Assembly: GCA_002320245.1 (NCBI GenBank) | Contig: DCKD01000023.1 | Coordinates: 1-64,000, forward strand | Source of the DNA: Lachnospiraceae bacterium UBA1683 | GTDB lineage: Bacteria; Bacillota; Clostridia; Lachnospirales; Lachnospiraceae | Reading direction: 5' to 3' | DNA: 64,000 nucleotides | In this document: positions 1-9,221 of the stretch, piece by piece | How the letters are laid out: each line of letters begins with the position of its first letter | Position numbering within the stretch: the first letter of the stretch is position 1 | Position numbers and translations under genes: made by a program | Notes under the pieces: generated by a model | What the model saw: the letters and a program-made list of their open reading frames with translations, nothing else | What the model was told of the DNA's origin: nothing | The model's database searches: none

Positions 1-15
1 GATACGGGTAATTAC

Positions 16-84
16 CTACTTACGTTTATTGATTTTTACCCTGATATTTTCTGGCACAAAGGGTTCGTCTGTTTTTAGCTTCAT
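16..84 (-). CDS. Small open frame, 22 codons, unknown
   Basis: A 22-residue frame starting MKLKTDEPFVPENIRV and ending in Lys/Arg-rich residues. An AGGAGG box lies six bases before the ATG at 84, so translation is plausible. It lies downstream of the RiPP operon and beyond the hairpin at 178-210. No family is recognised. It could be the stump of a longer gene or a random frame with a good ribosome site. Confidence 0.25.
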   Translation of the reverse strand: MKLKTDEPFVPENIRVKINKRK

Positions 85-383
85 GAGATACCTCCTGATG
101 ATCTTATATCAGAAGTGTACCACATTTGATAGATCTTTCCAAAATATCTTGACAGAAGCCAAAAGCATCCGTATAGTAAAGGTAGGTGGTCACGACAGCC
201 ACCTACCTTTCTCATTACCTATCATAGAAGATTTCAATTTACAGACTTTTTTTCATACCCTCGAAACGTCCGGAAAAGGCGCCTTCCCTTCTCAAAGGCA
301 GTGTGGCAACACCATCCCTGGTGGCAGGCATCATGAACGCAAAGTAGCAGCCGCTTTATGAACTGACAGCCATGTTACTTTTT
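85..383. other. Non-coding stretch after the RiPP operon
   Basis: No convincing gene is visible between the small frame at 16-84 and the end of the last RiPP-operon gene. The only clear structure is the hairpin at 178-210. The rest contains short GC-rich patches unlike the flanking AT-rich operon (around 260-360), which may be relics of inserted DNA. Confidence 0.5.
178..210. terminator. Perfect 12-bp hairpin, probable transcription terminator
   Basis: AAAGGTAGGTGG (178-189) pairs perfectly with CCACCTACCTTT (199-210) across a 9-base loop. The stem carries its own A and T flanks, so it could work in both directions. It is the first strong hairpin after the last gene of the RiPP operon and is the likely end of that transcript, although the following T-run is short. 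Confidence 0.5.
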
Positions 384-1682
384 CTATCTCAAATAATTCT
401 TCAAATAATCTGGGTTGTTTTTTTGAATATAGTAATAAATATACAATGTTCGCTCAGCCATATATTGCCGCATAGAACAAATAAATTTTTGATTTTCATC
501 AACACTATTTATCACTTCAGCCAAGCATTTTCCACCACAAATATATCTGGCCCAGCAATCCGAACATTCATCTGATACGCCCCCTGTTTTTTCCATTTTC
601 ATATTTATATCTATCCCAGCATTTATATTCCCAATTTTATATTCATCATACATTAATACATCGCATGGATAAATAGAACCCTCAGGAGAAAAGGCATATA
701 GACCATCTAATGCATTACATTTCCGTATTCTTGGTATTCTATTGTGAATTCTATTTATATCATCTGTAAATGGATGGCAACTTATCACCTTGTTTTTATC
801 AATACATTCTATAATATACTCGGACAGTATATCAATCTGTCGCTTAATAAATCCGGCATCATTTTCCTCAAATCGGAATTCCGGCATCTCAGACTTCACA
901 AAATCTAAGTGTACATGATAAAAACCCTCTTCATAAAAACAAATAGCTGTTTCCGCAAAATTCTTGTTTAAAGGCGTTATCGTAATATGTACGGCTCTCT
1001 TCTTCTGTTGTGCTAATAGTAACTGTTTCTTTTCCTGAAGTATATCATATTGAGATTCTTTATCATTTGCCATACATCGCAAATAATCATTAGTTCTTTT
1101 ATCGCAACTGTCCTGGCTAATCATCGCCGCCACATTATAAGAATCTAATAACTGTAATTTCGATTTATCAAGTAAAGTTCCATTTGTTGTTGTAGCAAAT
1201 CTAATACTAATATTTTTTTCCAGAGCCTTTTCCTCACAATAATGCAAAATATACTCAAACACAGGCATATTTAGCATGGGTTCTCCTCCAATTATAACAA
1301 CGGATAGTTCATCCCCATTTACATGCTCAAAGACATAATCAATCACTGACTTTGCCTGCTTCTTTGTCATAACATTATTTTTATGATGACCTCCTCCATC
1401 TGCAAAGCAGTATTTACACCTCATATTACATGCATTTATCATATTAATTTGGATACTATTTATGAACTTCTCAGATGGCTTAAATTTTTCCAAATATTTT
1501 TTTGTATCTTTTTCGATATTAATTAATTGCTTTATATTTTCTTGAACATCTGCATTAGGATACTCAAAACCATATTTGATCATTTTTTCGATACCTGCAT
1601 TACTTTCTAGTAAAACCATTGAAGCAGGCAAAAAGATAAATCTCTTTCCAAAGGTTTCTAATGTTTTGTAAAAATCTTTCAT
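384..1682 (-). CDS. Radical SAM/SPASM peptide-modifying enzyme (third, divergent copy)
   Basis: A 432-residue radical SAM protein. The 4Fe-4S/SAM motif CNMRCKYC has its cysteines at 85, 89 and 92 and is followed by a GGEP motif (IIGGEPM). The C-terminal SPASM region has CNALDG, CDVLM, the CSDCWARYICGGKC block and a last CSMRQ, enough cysteines for auxiliary clusters. SPASM proteins of this type modify ribosomal peptides (thioether, epimerisation or C-C crosslinks). It is shorter and more divergent than the two maturases upstream in the operon. Its N-terminal 70 residues lack their FLYDG-type recognition region, so it may do a different chemistry or act on a different residue. It is the last gene of the operon, 26 bases after the M16 protease gene. 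Product chemistry cannot be told from sequence. Confidence 0.85.
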   Translation of the reverse strand: MKDFYKTLETFGKRFIFLPASMVLLESNAGIEKMIKYGFEYPNADVQENIKQLINIEKDTKKYLEKFKPSEKFINSIQINMINACNMRCKYCFADGGGHHKNNVMTKKQAKSVIDYVFEHVNGDELSVVIIGGEPMLNMPVFEYILHYCEEKALEKNISIRFATTTNGTLLDKSKLQLLDSYNVAAMISQDSCDKRTNDYLRCMANDKESQYDILQEKKQLLLAQQKKRAVHITITPLNKNFAETAICFYEEGFYHVHLDFVKSEMPEFRFEENDAGFIKRQIDILSEYIIECIDKNKVISCHPFTDDINRIHNRIPRIRKCNALDGLYAFSPEGSIYPCDVLMYDEYKIGNINAGIDINMKMEKTGGVSDECSDCWARYICGGKCLAEVINSVDENQKFICSMRQYMAERTLYIYYYIQKNNPDYLKNYLR

Positions 1683-1708
1683 AACTTTTTACTCTTTCTT
1701 TCCGCTTT

Positions 1709-4453
1709 CTAATATATATTTATTGGTAACTGATTAATTACGGAAAAAGCATTCTTTTTATGCTTCAAAATTTGCTCATTTCCCATAATACAATAACAGT
1801 TCTGACTTATTATGTATTCTATTTGTCTAACAAAATCCAAAAAATCGTCCTCTGTTGCATCCATAATAATATGAATTTGCTCTTCTACATATTCCCATGT
1901 TACATTTTTCAAATATTTAATTGTTTTATTGTCAAACACGTTGTTTGTCACAAAGTCTATTATATATTTTTGAACCGCTACTTTCTTAATTTTATCCACA
2001 TTCATTTTCTCAAATGTTAACGTATTCAGAAATGCAGGCAATTCATTGATTCTTTTCATTGATATTTCTAGACCAGGATCATTAATAGATTCAAAAATTA
2101 ATGTTCCATCCGCATAATGGCGCATAAAAGAACTATATGCTCCTGTTTCTGATCGTACTCTTTTTCTAAAGTATTCAACATTTACTAAATATGAAAACAA
2201 AACTATCAGTCCTGTATTTCTATATCCTAAACACTTATAATTTCCACCCTTTGCTATATATTGATTCGAAAATGGAATATAAAATCCTTCATTCTTACCC
2301 ATAGGTTTTAATATATTTATAGGCATATATGATAGTTCACAGTAATCTGTTTCTTTAATGAAACTCATTATTTCATTTTCTATTTTCAAATCCGTATACA
2401 CACTTAATTCTGCTGGCAAAGAAAACGCATCCGACAATTCTTTAATTGCAATATCAATATAGTCAATAGAGACATCTTTTGTCTGATTACAAATATTCTC
2501 ATACATAAATATTCCAGAAGTAGCTTCTTCTACAACTCCTGTTCTAGAACAACTTGCTTTAAATCTTCTTCTAAGCAAAACATCTGGATTAGAATATAAA
2601 TTTTCTTCAAATATCCTTTGCTGCATTTCAAAAATATCTTGTACCACATTGTCAATATTTTTTTCAACCATAAACATGTTTTTTATAAAATCAAGAAGTA
2701 TCCGCTCATTTCCACACATAATTTTCCCAATAATAAGAAGTTTTATCCTTACATTATTAGGGTTCAAATTATCTTCACAACATATAACATGTACATTGAC
2801 TATGCCCTTTTTATTTTTAATATCAATATATTCTTTTTTCTCTATTGCATTTTCTAATATTGCTTTTGCAGCTAAATTCAAGTTTATTACATCAATATTT
2901 TTTTTGATCAAAGAATCAATATCGCAATAATAAAACAAATAAGTATATCCATCATGTTTATCATTAGAATATAATCTCACAGTCTTATTTTTATAATTTA
3001 ATTCTATTTTTCTATCCGTCCATATTTTTCTTGCCTGCTCTATAACATCTTGATTATCAATATCAATACTATTATGTGGTACAATATTTACATATTTCAC
3101 TTTATGCCGAGAAATTGCTGGAGCACTATTAAAATAATTACTTTTAGTAAGAGGTTGAGAAACAACATTTTTTCCCGGTCGAAGCAGTACAACACTATTT
3201 TTCATTTGTAACCACTTTGTCTCATCCTTTGATAATTCTACATTCTTCTCTTCTGTACTCTTTATAAATTTTTCTATATTCATATCATACACAAATACTT
3301 CAACAATCCATTTTTCCCATACTTCTATTGAGTATTCGTTATTAGACAAAAAGTTATTATCTAGAAATAATTGCAGTTCATCTTCATTACTAAATAATTT
3401 CATCAAATCATTACAAAAAGAAGAAACATCTTCTCTTCGACATAAAGGCAGCGCAAAGCCTATATATGGATATTCTATTCCTGTATTTAAAATAACTTTT
3501 CCCATTCCTGCATATTTTTTTAAAGCTTTGCAAGAAAATATGTACTTAAATTTATTATATAATAAATATTTTTGTACTTTATCCGGTTTGTCCAACAAAA
3601 AATTCACTGAACACACATATCTATTTTTTAAATTTTGTAAGGGAACTTCTAAAGTGTCCAAGCCCTGACATACATATTTTCTCTCACCAATTTCTAACCC
3701 TGGCTTTTCTTTTTTAAACTCCAAGTATTCCCTTCTTATCATCATGCAAAATTCCGAGATTATTCTTTCAATTTTTTCTAAATACACTTCTAAATCTTCA
3801 TTCGCATAAATTACCAAATAACTATTCGATAGCTGGTAGTATTTTTTATGATAATTTAGAGTCTCTTCATACGTCAGTTTACTAATCCCCTCCGGAGTTC
3901 CACCAGAAATAAAGTCACATATTCCAAGTGAAAGTGGAATTATTCTCCTTAATAAAGAATTGGGACCATTCAGAGCCTGCCTCATCTCATTAAAAACAAC
4001 ACCGTTTACTTGTGCACTGCCATCAGGGTTGATTTTTTTTCTGCAAGCTTCTGTATAAAAAACATCAGATTCATCATATATACTCGGTTGGTAGACACAC
4101 TGTAATGTACGTTCCAATAAGAAATCAAATATATTTTTATTTTTACAGAAACATTCATACACGGTCCTATCTAATAACGTATAAAATTTATAATTGCAAA
4201 CCGAACTTTCAATATAATTCCATGCAATAGGATCACTTAAAATATCGTTGCCAACACAATGTTCTACTACGTGACTTATTCCTTTATTACTATATACAGG
4301 CGTTTTTATACTCAATGAAAAACCGTTCGATCTATCGAAGTCTTTTCGTTTTATATATAACACTTTCAAGCCATTTAAAGCATGTCTTACTTCATATACA
4401 GACTCATCCCTGGCACAACTTATTGTATTAACGATAGTCCATATCTTGCTCAT
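1709..4453 (-). CDS. M16C-type zinc metalloprotease of the RiPP operon
   Basis: About 914 residues, the size of two-domain M16 peptidases of the PreP/insulinase type. The inverted zinc motif HVVEH is present (His61, Glu64, His65), and a third-ligand candidate lies in NGVVFNEM (Glu156), about 90 residues on, as in PreP-like enzymes. So the catalytic site looks intact and confined to the N-terminal half. M16 proteases act in RiPP pathways: AlbE/AlbF in subtilosin and PqqF-type proteins in PQQ. Here it probably trims the leader or degrades modified peptide inside the cell, because the adjacent exporter has no peptidase domain. I chose the ATG at 4453 (MSKIW) because GGAGGTG lies six bases upstream. 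The gene begins inside the end of the ABC gene (26-base overlap), so translation is probably coupled. Confidence 0.85.
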   Translation of the reverse strand: MSKIWTIVNTISCARDESVYEVRHALNGLKVLYIKRKDFDRSNGFSLSIKTPVYSNKGISHVVEHCVGNDILSDPIAWNYIESSVCNYKFYTLLDRTVYECFCKNKNIFDFLLERTLQCVYQPSIYDESDVFYTEACRKKINPDGSAQVNGVVFNEMRQALNGPNSLLRRIIPLSLGICDFISGGTPEGISKLTYEETLNYHKKYYQLSNSYLVIYANEDLEVYLEKIERIISEFCMMIRREYLEFKKEKPGLEIGERKYVCQGLDTLEVPLQNLKNRYVCSVNFLLDKPDKVQKYLLYNKFKYIFSCKALKKYAGMGKVILNTGIEYPYIGFALPLCRREDVSSFCNDLMKLFSNEDELQLFLDNNFLSNNEYSIEVWEKWIVEVFVYDMNIEKFIKSTEEKNVELSKDETKWLQMKNSVVLLRPGKNVVSQPLTKSNYFNSAPAISRHKVKYVNIVPHNSIDIDNQDVIEQARKIWTDRKIELNYKNKTVRLYSNDKHDGYTYLFYYCDIDSLIKKNIDVINLNLAAKAILENAIEKKEYIDIKNKKGIVNVHVICCEDNLNPNNVRIKLLIIGKIMCGNERILLDFIKNMFMVEKNIDNVVQDIFEMQQRIFEENLYSNPDVLLRRRFKASCSRTGVVEEATSGIFMYENICNQTKDVSIDYIDIAIKELSDAFSLPAELSVYTDLKIENEIMSFIKETDYCELSYMPINILKPMGKNEGFYIPFSNQYIAKGGNYKCLGYRNTGLIVLFSYLVNVEYFRKRVRSETGAYSSFMRHYADGTLIFESINDPGLEISMKRINELPAFLNTLTFEKMNVDKIKKVAVQKYIIDFVTNNVFDNKTIKYLKNVTWEYVEEQIHIIMDATEDDFLDFVRQIEYIISQNCYCIMGNEQILKHKKNAFSVINQLPINIY

Positions 4454-6143
4454 TATTATCACCTCCATGCATTATACTGAGCAGGCTATAAAAATATCCT
4501 TTCTGTTCCATTAAATCATCAAATGAGCCATATTCTTTTAATTTTCCATCCTGCATAGCTAAAATAGAATCATATTTTTTCAAATTCTTTATAATTAATT
4601 TATGTGTTACAACAATAAGTGTTAAATCTGGTATATTTAAAAGCATATTTTCAATATTAAATGCATTTTCTGTATCTAAGGCAGATGTTGCTTCATCAAA
4701 CAATATAATTTTTGTATTTTTTATGAGTGCTCTTGCGATTGCAATTCTCTGTTTTTCTCCACCTGAAAGAAATTCTCCATTCTCCCCTACTTTTCCGTCT
4801 AAACTTTTAGTATTTATTAACCTTTCTAATCCAACGGTCTTAATAACATTTTCAATATCTTCCTCGCCGACTCCTTCATCAAATAATGTGATATTGTTTT
4901 TTATAGTATCATCAAACAAAAATACATTTTGATAAATTATTGCCATTAATTTATTTAATGATTGTGGATCTATGGTATTCATTTCTTTTCCATCAATAGT
5001 TATGCTCCCCTGGATCTCTTCTAAACCTCCACTTATAAGTTGCAATAACGTAGATTTTCCCCCGCCACTAGTGCCAATAATTACATATTTTTTATTTTTT
5101 TCAAAATCAAAGTTTATTTTTTCCACTGCATTGTGTTTTCCGTCATAAGAATAGGTAACATTATTCAGACTAATCCTATCATAAAAGTCATTAATTACGT
5201 CTTCTCCTATTTGTTTCTTTAACATATCTACACTGGTTAATTTATTTATAATAAAAGCATTGCTTTTGATTTTATTAATATAAACTCCAATAGTATTAAT
5301 AGGACTTATAATATAGTCCAACAACTGCATTGCTGCAATTGCAGCACCAATAGTCAAATTACCCTGGATAACTTGAATTCCAACTATTACTAAAATCAAA
5401 CAGATCGTAAAGTAATTAACGGAGGAAGACATAGCAGACAAGTATGCATTGAATTTATATGTCCTATACTTTGATTCTTCAACTCCTATATTGGAATCAT
5501 CAAATTCACTGGTAATTCTTTTTTCAAGATTATAGCTTTTTATAATTTCGACTCCTGATAGCATATCCTTAATCTTAATAGTAAATACAGCCAATTTTTT
5601 CGAATACTCTTCCTTAAGAATTGTTAATTTTTTCCCCAATAAGATGGGGACTATTAAAGCAAATAATCCTACTCCTATTGATATTAAAGCTAAACTTCTA
5701 TTAAGAAAAGTAATACTAATACACCCTAGAATAAAATTATATATTATTGTGAGCAAGGAAAAGATGCTCTCTAAATATTCTCTTTCTATTATATTAGTAT
5801 CATTAGTTATATTCGATATATATTCCGCAATATTTTTGCTTCTAAAGCTTTTGGCACTATTTGAAATAAATTCCATAAACACATCGTGTTTTAACTGTAT
5901 CAAAATATTTCGTATGCACTTTCTCACAGCTATAGTATTGATGTACTTTACAACTGCAAACATTATCATGAAAAGTAAGCATCCAGTCCCAACACGTATT
6001 AGATTTTCAATATTTTCTTCAGTTGATGCATCTATTATAAATTGCAATACAAAAGCTACTCCCACATCTAAACAAGAAGAAATAAAAGTAACCATAATTG
6101 AAAGAAAAAATATTCCCTTATTTAAAACAAAATATCTTTTCAC
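4428..6143 (-). CDS. ABC exporter, fused membrane and ATPase domains
   Basis: A 571-residue half transporter. About six membrane segments fill residues 1-300, followed by an ATPase with Walker A GTSGGGKST, signature LSGGEKQRIAIARAL and Walker B IILFDEATSALD. It would work as a homodimer exporting a peptide. There is no N-terminal C39 protease domain, so leader removal must be done by another enzyme; the overlapping M16 protease is the obvious candidate. The start is a GTG with AAAGGA about ten bases upstream. It follows the second radical SAM gene after a roughly 100-base gap that contains a 13-bp inverted repeat. It is very likely the secretion system for the operon's modified peptide, and might also give self-protection. 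Confidence 0.9.
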   Translation of the reverse strand: MKRYFVLNKGIFFLSIMVTFISSCLDVGVAFVLQFIIDASTEENIENLIRVGTGCLLFMIMFAVVKYINTIAVRKCIRNILIQLKHDVFMEFISNSAKSFRSKNIAEYISNITNDTNIIEREYLESIFSLLTIIYNFILGCISITFLNRSLALISIGVGLFALIVPILLGKKLTILKEEYSKKLAVFTIKIKDMLSGVEIIKSYNLEKRITSEFDDSNIGVEESKYRTYKFNAYLSAMSSSVNYFTICLILVIVGIQVIQGNLTIGAAIAAMQLLDYIISPINTIGVYINKIKSNAFIINKLTSVDMLKKQIGEDVINDFYDRISLNNVTYSYDGKHNAVEKINFDFEKNKKYVIIGTSGGGKSTLLQLISGGLEEIQGSITIDGKEMNTIDPQSLNKLMAIIYQNVFLFDDTIKNNITLFDEGVGEEDIENVIKTVGLERLINTKSLDGKVGENGEFLSGGEKQRIAIARALIKNTKIILFDEATSALDTENAFNIENMLLNIPDLTLIVVTHKLIIKNLKKYDSILAMQDGKLKEYGSFDDLMEQKGYFYSLLSIMHGGDNNEQDMDYR

Positions 6144-6175
6144 AGTACAATAATCCTTTCTCTAACATAACGTCA

Positions 6176-6237
6176 AATAAACGATAATCCCCTAACGTAC
6201 TTTAAATTAATTACAGTAAGGCTAATTATCGTTTATT
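6176..6237. repeat. 13-bp inverted repeat in the gap before the exporter gene
   Basis: AATAAACGATAAT (6176-6188) and ATTATCGTTTATT (6225-6237) are exact inverted copies 36 bases apart, filling most of the only sizeable gap inside the operon. They could form an AU-rich stem that tunes the ratio of maturases to exporter, or be a dimeric regulator site. No T-run follows, so a simple terminator is unlikely. Confidence 0.55.
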
Positions 6238-6244
6238 ATATACT

Positions 6245-7705
6245 TCACATTTTTTTGATGCATGGTCCTTTCATCGGCTTATTATATACTTCGTCAAAAA
6301 TATCTTTGCTACCAAGATAAAGTTTTGTATAAAGGTACATTGCCGCTTCTATCTGCACCTTCTTTTCCTCACAAGTCAAAGGATTTGCTACATCAATATC
6401 ATTATTATATATCTGATTAGCATATGCGCAACCTCCGCCACAAATTCTTTTTGCCCAGCATGAGGAACATGCTACATTATCCATCAAATATTTTTTAGGC
6501 TTTGAAATAAATTTTTTCCATTGCACACCCGAATAAATATCACCCATACAAAAGTCTTTCATTCCAACCATCTTGCTACATTTATAGATTTCACCGTCCG
6601 GCGTAACATGAATGGTAAAAGGATTGAGAAATGAGCATTCATTCTTGACAAAATTATTATGCAGACGATATCCTATATCGACAAAATTTATCAATCTCCC
6701 TGGTCTCCCACATATCAAATTCTCATACATAAGTTCCGCCAAATCATATAATTGCTTTCTAAGTATATCAATATCCTGATGCGTAATTGCCAATTTCTTA
6801 TCATTTGTTAAAGCAAAGATATACACTACATCTGTGAACCCAGCATCCCATAGATCACAAACAGATTCTTTTAATTTATCCGTATCTTCATGAATCAATG
6901 TAATCTTAGCAACTAGTCTGTCATAATAGCATCTCAATTTCTTGGCATTTTCACTAACCTTATCATATGAACCAAAGCCCATTTTAAGAGGTCTGTTTTT
7001 ATCTTGTATAAATTTTCCTCCATCTATGCTTATATCAGGTTGCATTTTGAATTTTAAAAATGTACGAATCAGATCATCATTTACAAGAGTTCCATTTGTT
7101 GTAATTGCATATGTAGGAATAATTCCTGTGTCTTTCAATAACTCACTTATATATTCAAGTGAATATATAAAAACTTCACTATTTAACAAAGGCTCTCCAC
7201 CAAAAAAAGTAATATTTGTCTTTTTCCTTGATTTATCTAAGTGGTTAAACCAATAATCAATGCTATCTTTTGCAACTCTTTTTGACATAATAGCTGCTTT
7301 GCCCTTAAAATGACCATGATCCGCAAAACAGTACTTACATTCCATGTTACATTCATGGCTTATATTCAGAATCAAATTTTCCAAAACATTTCCCTTGTCC
7401 CATTCCTCTTCCTGAATATCAGCGCAACGAACCACTGGGATTTTTTTATTATTAAATATAATTCCCTTTTTTTTAAGTTCGACTACTTCAGCAATCACGC
7501 TGTCAACTTGTGCGGAATTGTATTTCAACGACAAGTTTTTCTTTACATCTGCAATATTATCGTATTTGCAGAATGCGTTTATTGCATCATTGAATATACA
7601 AGATGTTTCTGACATAAAACCTGTAGTTCCATCATAGAAGAAATAATGACCATCATTTTCACACAGAAAAACATTATCCAACTGTTTTACTTCCAACGCA
7701 TCCAC
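6245..7705 (-). CDS. Radical SAM/SPASM Cys-rich peptide maturase (copy 2)
   Basis: A 486-residue protein with CNMECKYC (Cys119, 123, 126), a FFGGEPL motif, and a SPASM domain containing NECSFLNPF, a CSKMVG site, CSSCWAKRICGGGC and CEEKK. The N-terminal 100 residues contain YFFYDGTTGFM and form a small domain shared with the neighbouring maturase, probably the leader-binding part. The overall layout resembles the clostridial Cys-rich peptide maturases (CcpM-like; recalled family, not searched). The likely role is to install thioether or other radical crosslinks in the 44-residue peptide encoded upstream. It starts with GTG at 7705, six bases after the stop of the paralogue. The two copies are clear tandem duplicates that have diverged, so each may modify different residues, or the pair may act as a heterodimer. 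Confidence 0.88.
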   Translation of the reverse strand: MDALEVKQLDNVFLCENDGHYFFYDGTTGFMSETSCIFNDAINAFCKYDNIADVKKNLSLKYNSAQVDSVIAEVVELKKKGIIFNNKKIPVVRCADIQEEEWDKGNVLENLILNISHECNMECKYCFADHGHFKGKAAIMSKRVAKDSIDYWFNHLDKSRKKTNITFFGGEPLLNSEVFIYSLEYISELLKDTGIIPTYAITTNGTLVNDDLIRTFLKFKMQPDISIDGGKFIQDKNRPLKMGFGSYDKVSENAKKLRCYYDRLVAKITLIHEDTDKLKESVCDLWDAGFTDVVYIFALTNDKKLAITHQDIDILRKQLYDLAELMYENLICGRPGRLINFVDIGYRLHNNFVKNECSFLNPFTIHVTPDGEIYKCSKMVGMKDFCMGDIYSGVQWKKFISKPKKYLMDNVACSSCWAKRICGGGCAYANQIYNNDIDVANPLTCEEKKVQIEAAMYLYTKLYLGSKDIFDEVYNKPMKGPCIKKM

Positions 7706-7711
7706 CTCTTC

Positions 7712-9127
7712 TCATATGAAAATACGATGAAAATCTTTTTCATCTTCCGAGTACATTTTTGCATAGAATTTCAGGCTTTCCTCTGCCAACATCTTTGCTT
7801 CCTCACAAATCAAATCATAATGTTTGCTAACATCTCCCGTATAAATAGAATTTTCCTGTGCACATCCACCTCCGCAAATACGTTTTGCCCAACAATCTTT
7901 ACATTCTGTTTCATCAATATACTTTCTGGTATTTTCCGAGAATTTTTCCCAGTCAATCCCCTTGGCTAAATTTCCAACACAATGATCTGGATTATCCATC
8001 ATTCTATGGCACTTAAATATTTCTCCGGAAGGAGTAAACATTATTGTATAGGGACTCTGAAAGGAACATTCATTCTTCAGTTTATTACTATGTATGAAGC
8101 CTGCATACTTCAATGTATTTGTAAAGAACTTTCTTTTCTTATTTATAATGTTTTGGTATGTGATATCGTTCAATTCCTGAATTTGTTTTCTTAAACATTC
8201 CACATCTTGTTTCATAATGCTCAACTTTTCATCTGCAATAGTAACAAACTCATATACAACATCGGTAAAGCCAATATCCCATAAGTCCATTACAGCCTGT
8301 TTCAAATATGGAACATCATCGTGTGTTAATGTCATTCTGGCAGATACTTTGTCATAATGTTCTCTTAACTTAGCTACATTCTTTTTAATAATTTCAAAGC
8401 TACCTTTGCCTGAAGCGTATGGACGATTTCTGTCCTGTATTGCCTGACCTCCATCAATACTTATGGCGAATTGAACATCATTTTCCTTGAATAATTTAAT
8501 AATATCATCATTAAAAATTGTTCCATTCGTGGTAATAATATATTGAACTTTAATATCGTATTCTTCCAGAAGCTTATTAACATAATTAATAGAAAATTTA
8601 ATAACCTCTATATTCATAAGCGGCTCTCCGCCAAAAAAAGTAACTGTTGTCACATGTACCTTCTTATTCAAATATTTAAACCAATAGTCAATACTTTTTT
8701 TGGCTGTGTCTACACTCATCAACTCACGACTACCACCATAACTGCCGCCATGACCAAAACAGTAAATACACCTCAAATTGCAATCATGCGAAACATTGAG
8801 CCATAAATTAACTAATAAATTCCCGTCTTCCCAATCTTTTTGATATGCCGCAGGTGTTCTTATTACTGCTTTTCTATTTCTATCAAACAGTTTCTTCTGA
8901 TCATACAACTTTTCAATTTCCTGTAAACAATAAAGTACGTTTTCTTTTCCATACTTTTCTCGCAAAGTGTCAACAATTTGACTTCTAGTAGAGCAAGGGA
9001 TAAGTCTCACAACATCATCCAATAACCCTGTCGATTTTGTTAAAAAGCCTGTATCGCCATCATATAAAAAAGTATCATTTCCTACATTAACACTCTTAAC
9101 GTTTATTCTAATTGGATATTCCATCAT
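7712..9127 (-). CDS. Radical SAM/SPASM Cys-rich peptide maturase (copy 1)
   Basis: A 471-residue paralogue of the next gene. It carries CNLRCIYC (Cys116, 120, 123), FFGGEPL, and a SPASM domain with NECSFQSPY, CHRMM, CKDCWAKRICGGGC and CEEAK. The N-terminal region with TFLYDGDTGFL and LLDDVVRL is the probable recognition element for the precursor. It is the first enzyme gene after the precursor peptide gene, with an AGGAGG box six to nine bases before the ATGATG start. Enzymes of this architecture make sulfur-to-carbon thioether links (sactipeptides, ranthipeptides) or epimerise residues. The five cysteines of the substrate fit the thioether option, but that remains inference. Confidence 0.9.
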   Translation of the reverse strand: MMEYPIRINVKSVNVGNDTFLYDGDTGFLTKSTGLLDDVVRLIPCSTRSQIVDTLREKYGKENVLYCLQEIEKLYDQKKLFDRNRKAVIRTPAAYQKDWEDGNLLVNLWLNVSHDCNLRCIYCFGHGGSYGGSRELMSVDTAKKSIDYWFKYLNKKVHVTTVTFFGGEPLMNIEVIKFSINYVNKLLEEYDIKVQYIITTNGTIFNDDIIKLFKENDVQFAISIDGGQAIQDRNRPYASGKGSFEIIKKNVAKLREHYDKVSARMTLTHDDVPYLKQAVMDLWDIGFTDVVYEFVTIADEKLSIMKQDVECLRKQIQELNDITYQNIINKKRKFFTNTLKYAGFIHSNKLKNECSFQSPYTIMFTPSGEIFKCHRMMDNPDHCVGNLAKGIDWEKFSENTRKYIDETECKDCWAKRICGGGCAQENSIYTGDVSKHYDLICEEAKMLAEESLKFYAKMYSEDEKDFHRIFI

Positions 9128-9158
9128 AAAACCCCTCCTAAAAAAATTGTCCTAATAA

Positions 9159-9184
9159 TTACGGGGCAAAACTTTGCCCCGTAA
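9159..9184. terminator. Perfect 12-bp hairpin between precursor and maturase genes
   Basis: TTACGGGGCAAA (9159-9170) and TTTGCCCCGTAA (9173-9184) are exact inverted copies only two bases apart. On the transcribed strand the stem comes 37 bases after the precursor stop. A T7 run follows about 14 bases later and overlaps the region just before the next ribosome site. A strong stem in this place is typical for RiPP operons, where it stabilises or partly terminates the precursor mRNA so that peptide outnumbers enzyme. Confidence 0.7.
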
Positions 9185-9221
9185 CCGAATGTACCAAAAA
9201 CATTCTCTGGTTGTTGCCGCA

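Noticed and set aside
29..361. A 110-codon plus-strand frame at the window start
   Set aside because: It runs through the perfect hairpin at 178-210 and has no ribosome site; composition is that of a chance frame.
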